The notes under the pieces were generated by a model. The model did no database searches, had not been told where the DNA came from, and was given only the letters and a program-made list of their open reading frames with translations. Position numbers and translations under genes: made by a program. This document shows positions 16,083-22,723 of a DNA stretch of 29,649 bases, piece after piece. Each line of letters opens with the position of its first letter. Position 1 is the first letter of the stretch. Source of the stretch: CAZCYE01 sp964502775 (lineage in GTDB: Bacteria; Actinomycetota; Acidimicrobiia; IMCC26256; PALSA-555); contig CAZCYE010000007.1 in NCBI GenBank assembly GCA_964502775.1, positions 1 to 29,649 on the forward strand, given 5' to 3'.

Positions 16083-16958
16083 GTGGCGCAGACGGTGAGC
16101 GAAGGCCGTAGGGGGCGCTTCGCGCCCTACGGCCTGTTGAGCCCTGGGGTGCTGTGGCTCGCGCTGTTCTTCCTCGTCCCGGTCGCCACGCTGCTGCGCA
16201 CATCGCTGTCGGAACGACCGGATCGATTTCGTCCCTCCGATCTGGACTTCACCTGGCACTGGGACAACTTCGGGTCCGCCCTGTCGGACTTCTCGGGCCA
16301 GTTCGGCCGTTCGTTCCTCTATGCCGGCGTCGCCACGCTGCTCGCGCTCGTCATCGGGTACCCGCTCGCGTACGTGATCGCGTTCCGGGGCGGGCGCTAC
16401 CGGAACCTGCTGTTGGGTCTCGTGGTGGTGCCGTTCTTCGCGACCTTCCTCGTGCGGACGATCGCATGGCAGTCGATCCTCGCCGACCAGAGCGTGGTCG
16501 TGAGCGCCCTGCGGGGGATCGGCCTGCTCGGCGACGACGGGCGGTTGCTCGCCACCCCCGGCGCGGTCATCGGCGGATTGACCTACAACTTCCTCCCGTT
16601 CATGGTGCTCCCGATCTACGTGAGCCTGGAGAAGATCGACCGCAACCTCGTGGACGCGGCCAAGGACCTGTACTCGGGAGCCGGACGTGCGTTTCGCAAG
16701 GTTGTCCTCCCGTTGTCGTTCCCCGGGCTGTTCGCGGGTGGGCTGTTGACGTTCATTCCCGCCGCGGGCGACTTCATCAACGCCCAGCTGCTCGGGGGCC
16801 CGCGCACCACGATGATCGGCAATGTGATCCAGAACCAGTTCCTGGTCCAGAGCAACTATCCGGTGGCGGCGGCGCTGTCGGTGGTGCTCATGGTGATCGT
16901 GACCGCCGCGGTGCTCGTGTACGCGCGGCTCCTCGGCACGGAGCAGCTCACCGGATGA
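16083..16958 (+). CDS. potB: Polyamine ABC transporter permease PotB/PotH
   Basis: This 291-residue permease has six hydrophobic segments (about residues 17-38, 77-101, 107-126, 160-180, 210-232 and 262-282). The EAA loop that contacts the PotA ATPase is at residues 189-215 (VDAAKDLYSGAGRAFRKVVLP). PTFINAQLLGGPRTTMIGN-like sequence near the C-terminus (here FINAQLLGGPRTTMIGN) is characteristic of PotB-type spermidine/putrescine permeases. The GTG start is 9 bases after potD and the stop overlaps the potC start in an ATGA, so translation is coupled. Together with PotC it forms the heterodimeric membrane channel for polyamine import. Confidence 0.93.
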   Translation: MAQTVSEGRRGRFAPYGLLSPGVLWLALFFLVPVATLLRTSLSERPDRFRPSDLDFTWHWDNFGSALSDFSGQFGRSFLYAGVATLLALVIGYPLAYVIAFRGGRYRNLLLGLVVVPFFATFLVRTIAWQSILADQSVVVSALRGIGLLGDDGRLLATPGAVIGGLTYNFLPFMVLPIYVSLEKIDRNLVDAAKDLYSGAGRAFRKVVLPLSFPGLFAGGLLTFIPAAGDFINAQLLGGPRTTMIGNVIQNQFLVQSNYPVAAALSVVLMVIVTAAVLVYARLLGTEQLTG

Positions 16959-17854
16959 CCGGCATGGAGGCACCCGTACCGGCGCGCGTGCCGGTGCCCA
17001 CCCGGGCGCAGTCGACCCCGGCACCCCCGTGGCTGCGGCGCTTGGGCTCTCGGTTCCTGAACGTGTACGCGGGGCTCGGGCTCGTCTACCTGTTCGTCCC
17101 GCTCTTCGTGATCGTGCTGTTCAGCTTCAACGCGCCGAAGGGCAAGTACAACATCGTGTGGCAGGAGTTCACGCTGGCGAATTGGGCCGAGCCGTTCAAG
17201 GTCCCCGAGCTCGTCGACGCGTTTGTGCTCAGCCTCGAGGTCGCCGCGATCGCCACCGCGCTGGCGATCGTCCTCGGGGGCCTCGTGGCGCTCGCGCTCA
17301 CGCGCTATCGCTTCCGGGGCGGCGCGGCCGTGAACCTGCTCCTCGTGCTGCCCCTGACCACCCCGGAGGTGGTCCTCGGGGCGTCGCTCGCGAGCTTGTT
17401 CCTCCGCATCGACCTCGACCTGGGGATCGTGGACTTCGGCCAGGGCCGGGGCTTCCACACGATCCTGATCGCACACGTGATGTTCCTCGTGAGCTTCGCG
17501 GCGCTCACGATCAAGGCGCGATTGCGGGGCTTCGACTGGACACTGGAGGACGCGGCGATGGATCTCGGCGCCGGTCCGGTGCGAACGTTCCTCCGGGTCA
17601 CGTTCCCGCTGATGCTGCCCGGGATCCTTGCTGCCGCGCTGCTGAGCTTCGCGCTGTCACTCGACGACTTCATCATCACGCTGTTCAACGCGGGAGGGGA
17701 GGTGACGTACCCGCTCTACATCTTCGGGGCGACGCAACGGGGCCTTCCCCCGCAGATCCAGGTGCTGGCCACGATGGTCCTGATCGTGAGCGTGGCGATG
17801 CTGGCGGTGGGCCCGCTGTTCGGGCGTCGACGGCGCCTCGCCGTGAGGAGCTGA
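16955..17854 (+). CDS. potC: Polyamine ABC transporter permease PotC/PotI
   Basis: The ATG at 16955 overlaps the potB stop in ATGA and gives 299 residues. It has an N-terminal Pro-rich tail of about 35 residues, then six hydrophobic segments, with the PotC motif FSFNAPKG after the first one and the EAA loop LEDAAMDLGAGPVRTFLRVTFP at about 198-219. SLDDFIITLFNAG and YPLYIFGATQRGLPPQIQV are family-typical stretches of the last third. It is the second half of the permease and the last gene of the potADBC transcription unit; a hairpin follows at 17860-17879. Confidence 0.93.
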   Translation: MTGMEAPVPARVPVPTRAQSTPAPPWLRRLGSRFLNVYAGLGLVYLFVPLFVIVLFSFNAPKGKYNIVWQEFTLANWAEPFKVPELVDAFVLSLEVAAIATALAIVLGGLVALALTRYRFRGGAAVNLLLVLPLTTPEVVLGASLASLFLRIDLDLGIVDFGQGRGFHTILIAHVMFLVSFAALTIKARLRGFDWTLEDAAMDLGAGPVRTFLRVTFPLMLPGILAAALLSFALSLDDFIITLFNAGGEVTYPLYIFGATQRGLPPQIQVLATMVLIVSVAMLAVGPLFGRRRRLAVRS

Positions 17855-17859
17855 CGGAG

Positions 17860-17879
17860 CCGGGAGCGTTTGCTCCTGG
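17860..17879 (+). terminator. Candidate terminator hairpin after potC
   Basis: CCGGGAGC and GCTCCTGG (17860-17867 and 17872-17879) form an 8-base stem with one G-U pair around a GTTT loop, six bases after the potC stop. No T-tract follows, so an intrinsic terminator is uncertain; it could also mark the convergent gene end at 17898. Confidence 0.35.
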
Positions 17880-17897
17880 TGAAACGGCCGGATCGGC

Positions 17898-18014
17898 CTA
17901 GGCCCCGCCGATTCCCTTCGCCTCGCGCTGCTTCTGGTGCTTCGCTTGGCGTTTCTCCTTCAACGACTTGCCCGCCTTGCGCTTCGTGTCCTTCTTCGGT
18001 GACTTGTCACCCAT
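17898..18014 (-). CDS. Small basic actinobacterial protein, 38 residues
   Basis: The frame begins MGDKSPKKDTKRKAGKSL and runs 38 residues to a TAG at 17898-17900. A good ribosome binding site (GAGGAG) lies before the ATG at 18012-18014. About half of the residues are Lys, Arg or Gln, so the protein is very basic and likely to bind nucleic acid or to be disordered. Short MGDKSPKK...GKSLKEKR proteins are widespread in actinobacteria and I recall the pattern, although no function is known. It is too short to be found by length filters. It stands next to another short basic protein and the cold shock gene. Confidence 0.8.
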   Translation of the reverse strand: MGDKSPKKDTKRKAGKSLKEKRQAKHQKQREAKGIGGA

Positions 18015-18118
18015 GTTCCGCTCCTCGGGATCAAGGTCCAGGCCGACACGACGCGAGCATCCGGGCCCGGCATGCCCCGCGACCGTCGCGGCCGTCTCGG
18101 CTCTCCAACCGCCTCACG

Positions 18119-18152
18119 GTACCCGCGGGTACGGATCGGTTGGTCGACCGAT
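18119..18152. repeat. Two adjacent inverted repeats in the small-gene intergenic region
   Basis: GTACCCGCGGGTAC (18119-18132) is a perfect 14-base palindrome and is followed by ATCGGT-TGGTCG-ACCGAT (18135-18152), an inverted repeat with a 6-base loop. They lie between the stop of the 18206 gene and the start of the 17898 gene, both on the minus strand, and could be a terminator for the first or an operator for the second. Confidence 0.5.
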
Positions 18153-18205
18153 GGGCGTGCGCGGCGACAACGACGACATCACCCGAGCGGAACTCGGGCC
18201 CGGGC

Positions 18206-18469
18206 TCAGCGCTCCGGGCTGTCGTCCTTGGTTGGCCCGTCGGGACCTTGGGGCTCCCCGACGGGCGCGTCGGGATCCTGGGATTCCCCGACGGGCGCGT
18301 CGGGATCCTGGGACTCCCCGACCGGGGTCAGGTCGTCCAGCGCCCCGGGAGTGAACGGACCCCCCGGTTCGGGCTTGCCCTGACGCCGCGCTCGCTTGGC
18401 CGCCTGCTTCTCGAGCCGGGCTCGCTCACGCTGGAGCTTGTCAAAGCTGGTGCGTTGGCGACCGGCCAT
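18206..18469 (-). CDS. Small protein with basic head and acidic 10-residue repeats
   Basis: This 87-residue protein starts MAGRQRTSFDKLQRERARL followed by EKQAAKRARRQGK, a basic helix, then has an acidic, disordered tail of three units of the form PVGESQDPDA. The basic head matches short actinobacterial proteins of unknown function. The repeats come from 30-base DNA units and may change in number between strains. The start has a clear ribosome binding site (AGAGGAG). It lies 15 bases after the cold shock gene stop on the same strand and may be transcribed with it. No function can be assigned. Confidence 0.75.
   Translation of the reverse strand: MAGRQRTSFDKLQRERARLEKQAAKRARRQGKPEPGGPFTPGALDDLTPVGESQDPDAPVGESQDPDAPVGEPQGPDGPTKDDSPER
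18241..18330 (-). repeat. Three 30-base tandem repeats inside the small protein gene
   Basis: Three units, 18241-18270, 18271-18300 and 18301-18330, share the bulk of their bases, including CGGGATCCTGG and CCCCGACGGGCG. They encode the acidic repeats of the 87-residue protein. They have no spacers and are not a CRISPR array. Confidence 0.8.
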
Positions 18470-18484
18470 GGGAGCTCCTCTGGG

Positions 18485-18688
18485 TCAGGCAGGGCGTACG
18501 TTGCGCGCCTCTTCGCCCTTCTTGCCAGGGCCGACGTCGAACTGGACCCGCTGGCCCTCTTCGAGCGAGCGGTAACCCTCGCCCTCGATGGCGGAGAAGT
18601 GGACGAAGACGTCGTCCCCACCCTCTTCGCGGGCGATGAAGCCGAAGCCCTTCTCGGCGTTGAACCACTTGACGGTTCCGGTGGGCAT
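18485..18688 (-). CDS. cspA: Cold shock protein (CspA family)
   Basis: This 67-residue protein is a complete cold shock domain: MPTGTVKWFNAEKGFGFIAR with RNP-1 KGFGFI (residues 13-18) and RNP-2 VFVHF (27-31), followed by YRSLEEGQRVQFDVGPGKKG. Such proteins bind single-stranded RNA and DNA and melt mRNA structure at low temperature or during growth. The ATG has an AAGGAGA ribosome binding site. A long untranslated leader of about 150 bases is suggested by a TAGCGT at 18846-18851, as is common for cold-regulated csp genes. Nothing odd is seen in the coding part. The number suffix of this paralogue is not determinable. Confidence 0.96.
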   Translation of the reverse strand: MPTGTVKWFNAEKGFGFIAREEGGDDVFVHFSAIEGEGYRSLEEGQRVQFDVGPGKKGEEARNVRPA

Positions 18689-19057
18689 GTTGCTCTCCTT
18701 GTGCAGTATTCGGAGGTCTCACGAGGCGGACGAGCCCCGTGACGCCGACCCGTGAAGTGTCCTGAGACACCCACGAGAGCGGCGAGAGAGCCGACATGCC
18801 ATTGCGAGATCGCTCCCCTCGCCTCGTGCGAGGGAAGTAGACACAACGCTATCAGAGCGTCGGCACGTGGTGATGCTCGGACCGACCCTGCTCTGGCACC
18901 GCTCCACCTGTTCCCGAGGTGACGGCAGCCCAGTGAGGTTCGGAGACTTCGGGGGTGCCCGACGCTCGATCAGCCGGATCCAGGCTCTATCGCCGCGTCG
19001 TTCCCCGGATGCAGGACGAAGCCACCAAGAGGCTGGACGCTGTCGTCTTTGGTGAGG
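18689..19057. promoter_or_regulatory. cspA leader and intergenic region
   Basis: This stretch has no convincing gene. Its part nearest cspA (18689-18840) is likely the 5' untranslated leader of about 150 bases. The -10 candidate TAGCGT is at 18846-18851 on the minus strand. The rest (18852-19057) separates it from the PH-like gene end, and I see nothing in it. Confidence 0.45.
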
Positions 19058-19648
19058 TCATCGCTTGTCGCTCCGCCGCAATGCTGCGGAGCCGAAGAGC
19101 ACGAAAAAAATGACGACGAGGGCAATTCCAGAGACTGCCGTTGTCCAATCGCCGACTTGAGCGGCCAACACGGCAATGATCGCAGGGAGGCTTCCAAGAA
19201 CGACAGCCGTGAGCCACGGGTGCTGCCAAGCCCATTGGGAGATCCGGTCCGTCGATTGGAGCTGCTTCGCCACCGACGCCGAGGTTCCATCCGTGGCCCC
19301 CGTGACCCACCCGCGCAGCACTTCGAGGATGTCATCGTCGGCACGAGTGAAGATCGAGTGCCAACCCAACCACCGGCCGTCTTTGAGGAAGACGACGCTG
19401 CCGTGTGCGCATTCGCCGACATCAGCGACGATCCATCGGTTCACGATGTCATTGCCGGCACCCCCGATGCCGATCCCGTCGATGTCCTCACACCGCCACG
19501 AGAACTTCTCGGAAGTGAACCGGACGCCATCCGGTCCGACCGTCAGCGTGCCTACAGCGCGCTGACGGTGCGCGAAGAAACTGCGGCGCGGCGGCTCGAA
19601 CTGACACCACACCTTCTTGAAGGTCTGAACGCCGCTGTTCACCCGCAC
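19058..19648 (-). CDS. PH-like domain protein with two C-terminal membrane helices
   Basis: From GTG 19648 the product has 196 residues. The first 120 (RAVGTLTVGPDGVRFTSEKFSWRCEDIDGIGIGGAGN... VVFLKDGRWLGWHSIF) have the strand-rich look of a bacterial PH-like domain that ends in a helix (DDILEVLRGWV). Residues 150-190 contain two hydrophobic helices (WLTAVVLGSLPAIIAVLAA and AVSGIALVVIFFVLFGSAAL). The start is not certain: the frame is open upstream, and GTG at 19640-19642 is a close alternative. By eye the third codon positions are less GC-rich than in neighbours (for example a run of seven A near 19105). It follows the DUF6629 gene by 19 bases and is probably co-transcribed. Function unknown. 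Confidence 0.72.
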   Translation of the reverse strand: MRVNSGVQTFKKVWCQFEPPRRSFFAHRQRAVGTLTVGPDGVRFTSEKFSWRCEDIDGIGIGGAGNDIVNRWIVADVGECAHGSVVFLKDGRWLGWHSIFTRADDDILEVLRGWVTGATDGTSASVAKQLQSTDRISQWAWQHPWLTAVVLGSLPAIIAVLAAQVGDWTTAVSGIALVVIFFVLFGSAALRRSDKR

Positions 19649-19667
19649 GATGTCTGGATCAGCATCC

Positions 19668-20554
19668 TCACGGCTGAGCGGATCGGTGTCCCCGTGCACT
19701 CGCGCGGTGTGACGATCGCTCGTGGGCACCCACGGCNNNNNNNNNNNNNNNNNNNNNNNNNNNNNNNNNNNNNNNNNNNNNNNNNNNNNNNNNNNNNNNN
19801 NNNNNNNNNNNNNNNNNNNNNNNNNNNNNNNNNNNNATCGGTGTCCCCGTGCACTCGCGCGGTGTGACGATCGCTCGTGGGCACCCACGGCGTCGGTCCC
19901 GGCCGGAGCTCCGTGGCGGCGACGGTTGACCAGGTCCACGTACAGGAGCACGCTCGCGATCGCGGCCCACACGCACCACAGTGACGTGAGCGCATTCTCT
20001 TGGAGCCACAGCAGGAGTCCGACAGCGCCGAGGTTCGCGATGCCGAACCACGCCACGAGGCGACGGCTCGACGTGAGGAACGCGCCGCAGGTGGCCACCA
20101 CGTACATCACGGTCAGGATGCCGGCCTGCCCGCCGGCACCGTGGTATCGGATCGTGTTCCCGGCGATCTCGGCCGTCGGCACCTCTTGGAGCATCGCGAC
20201 CATGAGGCTCAAGCCCGTGGCGGCACCGAGCACGACGAGCGATCCCTGCAATCGCCGTCGCCATCGCTCGGGCTCGACCAGCCAGACGGCCAGCGGCACG
20301 AGAACGGGGAGCAGCACCCAGGCGAACGCGAGGTAGAGGTGGAGCGCGATATCAGCGCCGGGCCGTGACACCTTGCCGTTGAGTCCCAGCCACACAAATC
20401 CCTCGGCGATCTGGTGGAGACCGAAGGCGAGGGGGAGGGCTGCGAGGGGCAACGCTCGGGGCTCGTGGGACTCGCGTGCCTCGACGAGCGCGGCGACTCC
20501 GATCACGCTCACCACCGCGCCACTCACGAAGTCCGCTTCGGCCGAGAAGCACAC
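19668..20554 (-). CDS. DUF6629 family membrane protein, interrupted by a scaffold gap
   Basis: The GTG at 20554, preceded by GGAGGGG, begins the family-typical VCFSAEADFVSGAVVSVIGVA and continues with FGLHQIAEGFVWLGLNG and at least six hydrophobic segments. DUF6629 proteins are polytopic and uncharacterised. A 100-N run at 19737-19836 splits the gene, but 55 bases are repeated exactly on both sides (19682-19736 and 19837-19891). When one copy and the N run are dropped the frame continues to a TGA at 19668-19670 and gives 243 residues ending RSAQP. The uninterrupted frame that reads on into the next gene is a product of the gap artefact. Confidence 0.8.
19682..19736. repeat. 55-base contig-end overlap, left copy (assembly artefact)
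   Basis: This segment is identical to 19837-19891 across the second duplicate-flanked gap. Both such gaps in the window share the same overlap length, which points to the assembler k-mer. Confidence 0.9.
19737..19836. other. Scaffold gap of 100 N
   Basis: Exactly 100 N with identical 55-base flanks. Probably an unmerged overlap with no missing sequence. Confidence 0.95.
19837..19891. repeat. 55-base contig-end overlap, right copy (assembly artefact)
   Basis: Second copy of 19682-19736, identical over 55 bases. Confidence 0.9.
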
Positions 20555-20583
20555 GGCTGGCCCCTCCATCCGCCGGGAGGGCA

Positions 20584-20596
20584 ACCCTAATAGCGT
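20584..20596. promoter_or_regulatory. Back-to-back -10 elements of two divergent genes
   Basis: On the plus strand TAGCGT (20591-20596) is six bases before the GTG at 20603. On the minus strand TAGGGT (20584-20589) lies 30 bases before the GTG at 20554. The two hexamers are separated by one base, so each promoter would occupy the other's upstream region. Confidence 0.45.
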
Positions 20597-20602
20597 GCGA
20601 GA

Positions 20603-21790
20603 GTGCCCACGACCGGCCCGTCGAGCCCGGGTATCGGGACCGCGGCCCGAGACGCGCTGGTTGCCCGCCGGGAATGGGTCGCCCAGCTCGCGGACCGTAC
20701 GGCCCAGCTCGAGTCCACACTGCACGCGCTGGGGGCCTCGTTGTCGTCCGGGCGGGAAGGGCCGCGGGAAGGGCCGCGAGAAGGGGTGGATGCCGCCGAC
20801 GGCGAGGACCTGGGCGGGTTTCTGCGGGCTGCGTCCGCCGCGCTGGTCGGCGCTCGGTTGGAGCTCGAGCGACTGGCCGCCGATGTGGGCGGCCTCGAGC
20901 GCGCATCAGCGGCGCGACCGGCGCGACCCGCGCGACGCCTGATATCCCGACGGCGCTCGAGGCCCATGGTCCCGTCCCGAGCCGGGCGCGGCGCCGGCGG
21001 TCCGGTCGATCCGCCGGTCGATCCAGTCGGTGAGCTGTTGGCCCAGATCGCGCGTGACCTGTCACCGCACATGGCGGCGCGCCTCGCGGCGACGTTCCCT
21101 CGGGCATCCCCGGACGCGCTGACGGTCCTGGCCGATCTCGTGGACGAGGGTCTCACCCATGACCAGCTCGTGGAGCTCTTGGAGGGCGGGCACCTCCTGG
21201 TGCCGGGACACGGGCTGCTCGACCGATGGGCGCAGCTCTCCGGCGCGCACCCTCGCACCTCGAGCCACTACCACCAGGCGCACGAGCATCCCGCGTATGG
21301 ACGGCAGTACGGGCTGGCAGGCCCATTCGTGCACGAGGTGCTGTTCGGGCCCGGCCCCCACGGCACCACGTTCGTGCAGCTCGAGCGGGCCGCGCCCTCA
21401 CGCGTGCACCTCGCGGAGCACATCTGGGACTGGGTGGAGTACCGCGCCACCGGGCGCAACCAAGGCCCGTACGGCTCCAGCACCGCCACCGATCGTCGCC
21501 CGGTCCGCATCGCGGCCGTGGCCGAGCCGGAGTCCGCCGTCACCGGTGCTCGCCTCGCCGATGCGGCCGCGCGCATCGACGAGGTGGGCGTGCAGCTCCA
21601 GCGAATGGCCGAGGCGATCCCCCTGGGCGTTGACGTGGACCGCCTGGTCTGGCGCGGACTGCCGGTTCGGCCCGACGACCCGTTGAGCGCCGGGGCCGTC
21701 GCCGCGCTGGCGCGAGCCCACGACGTGGTCGTCGCCCTGGCCGCCGTGGTGTGGCGCCGAGGCGCGTCGGGCGTTGCGACGATGGGGTGA
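20603..21790 (+). CDS. Unknown protein, 395 residues, with an uncharacterised C-terminal half
   Basis: I do not recognise this protein. Residues 1-90 are helical and Ala/Arg/Leu-rich and hold a Gly-Pro-Arg-Glu repeat (REGPREGPREG). A basic, Arg-rich linker follows at about 105-130. The second half looks globular: helices (MAARLAATFPRASPDALTVLADLVDEGLTHDQLVELL), then a His/Tyr-rich segment (HPRTSSHYHQAHEHPAYGR) and a strand-rich part (HEVLFGPGPHGTTFVQLER, RNQGPYGSST). No signal peptide or membrane helix is seen. The start GTG has a TAGCGT six bases before it and no ribosome binding site, so a leaderless mRNA is likely. The DUF4202 gene follows 48 bases later. Confidence 0.75.
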   Translation: MPTTGPSSPGIGTAARDALVARREWVAQLADRTAQLESTLHALGASLSSGREGPREGPREGVDAADGEDLGGFLRAASAALVGARLELERLAADVGGLERASAARPARPARRLISRRRSRPMVPSRAGRGAGGPVDPPVDPVGELLAQIARDLSPHMAARLAATFPRASPDALTVLADLVDEGLTHDQLVELLEGGHLLVPGHGLLDRWAQLSGAHPRTSSHYHQAHEHPAYGRQYGLAGPFVHEVLFGPGPHGTTFVQLERAAPSRVHLAEHIWDWVEYRATGRNQGPYGSSTATDRRPVRIAAVAEPESAVTGARLADAAARIDEVGVQLQRMAEAIPLGVDVDRLVWRGLPVRPDDPLSAGAVAALARAHDVVVALAAVVWRRGASGVATMG

Positions 21791-21838
21791 TCGCCCGCGG
21801 TACTTGCGGTGGTCGGCCGTCGGCGTCAGTCTCGACTA

Positions 21839-22426
21839 ATGGACGAGGGACGGCTGGCCCGAGGGCTCCAGGCGATCGACGCCGCGAACGCCGACGATCC
21901 GCATCGACTGCTGGTGGGGGGTGTGGAGCGTCCCAAGGAGCAGGTGCATGCCGAGATGGTGAGCGCCTGGATCGAGCGGCTGGTCCCGGACGCGGGGGAG
22001 GCCCTGCGACTCGCGGCCCGGGCCCATCACCTGCGCCGGTGGACCATCCCGCGCTCGTCGTACCCCAGCGGTCGCGCCGGCTACCTGCGATGGCGTCGTG
22101 CCCTGCACGAGCAACATGCTCGTGAGACGGGAGCGATCCTCGAGTCGGTGGGCTACGACGAGGCGACGATCGAGCGGGTCGGTGACATCGTGCGCAAACG
22201 CGGGTTGGGTCGGGACGCCGAGGTGCAGGCGCTGGAGGACGCGCTGTGTCTCGTCTTCATCGAGACGCAGCTGACCGAGCTCGCCCAGCGCGTCGAGGAC
22301 GACAAGATGATCGACATCATTCGAAAGACGCGGGCGAAGATGAGTGACCGCGCGGTCGAACTCGCGCTGGCGCTGCCACTCGGCTCCGGGGCGCGCGACC
22401 TCGTCGAGCGGGCGCTGTCGCCCTGA
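21839..22426 (+). CDS. DUF4202 family protein
   Basis: From ATG 21839 the product has 195 residues and matches the DUF4202 pattern: RLARGLQAIDAANADDPHRL at the start, then RPKEQVHAEMVSAWIERLVPDAGEALRLAARAHHLRRW and SYPSGRAGYLRWRR, a central IERVGDIVRKRGLGRDAEVQALEDALCLVFIETQL, and a DDKMIDIIRKTRAKMS tail. The histidines and acidic residues of the helical core are reminiscent of an HD-type metal site, but activity is not known. It is soluble, without signal or membrane segment. The base pattern CAGTCT six bases before the ATG may be a weak leaderless -10. It is downstream of the unknown 395-residue gene. Confidence 0.88.
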   Translation: MDEGRLARGLQAIDAANADDPHRLLVGGVERPKEQVHAEMVSAWIERLVPDAGEALRLAARAHHLRRWTIPRSSYPSGRAGYLRWRRALHEQHARETGAILESVGYDEATIERVGDIVRKRGLGRDAEVQALEDALCLVFIETQLTELAQRVEDDKMIDIIRKTRAKMSDRAVELALALPLGSGARDLVERALSP

Positions 22427-22451
22427 GCCCGGCGACGGCTGGTCAGGCTGG

Positions 22452-22667
22452 TCAGTCCCGCTTCGTCGCGTTGGTCGCGATCGCGGCGATCACGGGCGCG
22501 ACCACGAGCCAGAGTCCGATCGTGGCGATCAGGGCGGTCATGTAGCCGAACGGCTTGATTCCGAGATCGCGGCCGATCATGTCAGCGAACATCATGAGCA
22601 GCCAGGCGCTGATGAAGAACGACGCACCGGCGGCGGGGATCGAGAAGTAGGCGCGGAGACGGAGCAC
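22452..22667 (-). CDS. Small membrane protein with two helices, 71 residues
   Basis: A strong ribosome binding site (AGGAGG, five bases before GTG 22667) sets the start, which is 25 codons inside the longest open frame. The product has two hydrophobic segments, about residues 8-30 (FSIPAAGASFFISAWLLMMFADM) and 43-66 (GYMTALIATIGLWLVVAPVIAA), connected by a short loop IGRDLGIKPF, and ends in a basic tail. I do not recognise a family. It is convergent with the DUF4202 gene, and the metalloprotease gene ends 56 bases upstream on the same strand, so the two may share a transcript. Confidence 0.75.
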   Translation of the reverse strand: MLRLRAYFSIPAAGASFFISAWLLMMFADMIGRDLGIKPFGYMTALIATIGLWLVVAPVIAAIATNATKRD

Positions 22668-22723
22668 GGTCACCTCCTGGGAGGACGCTGAGGGCCCCAG
22701 GTTCGCGCGATTGCCGCGGGCGC

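Noticed and set aside
13590..17024. Very long minus-strand open frame (1144 codons) opposite the pot genes
   Set aside because: It is antisense to well-supported potA, potD and potB, crosses the N gap, and has no family-like sequence. High GC content alone keeps such frames open.
18241..18330. Tandem 30-base repeats as a CRISPR array
   Set aside because: There are no spacers, and the repeats are in frame inside a small protein gene.
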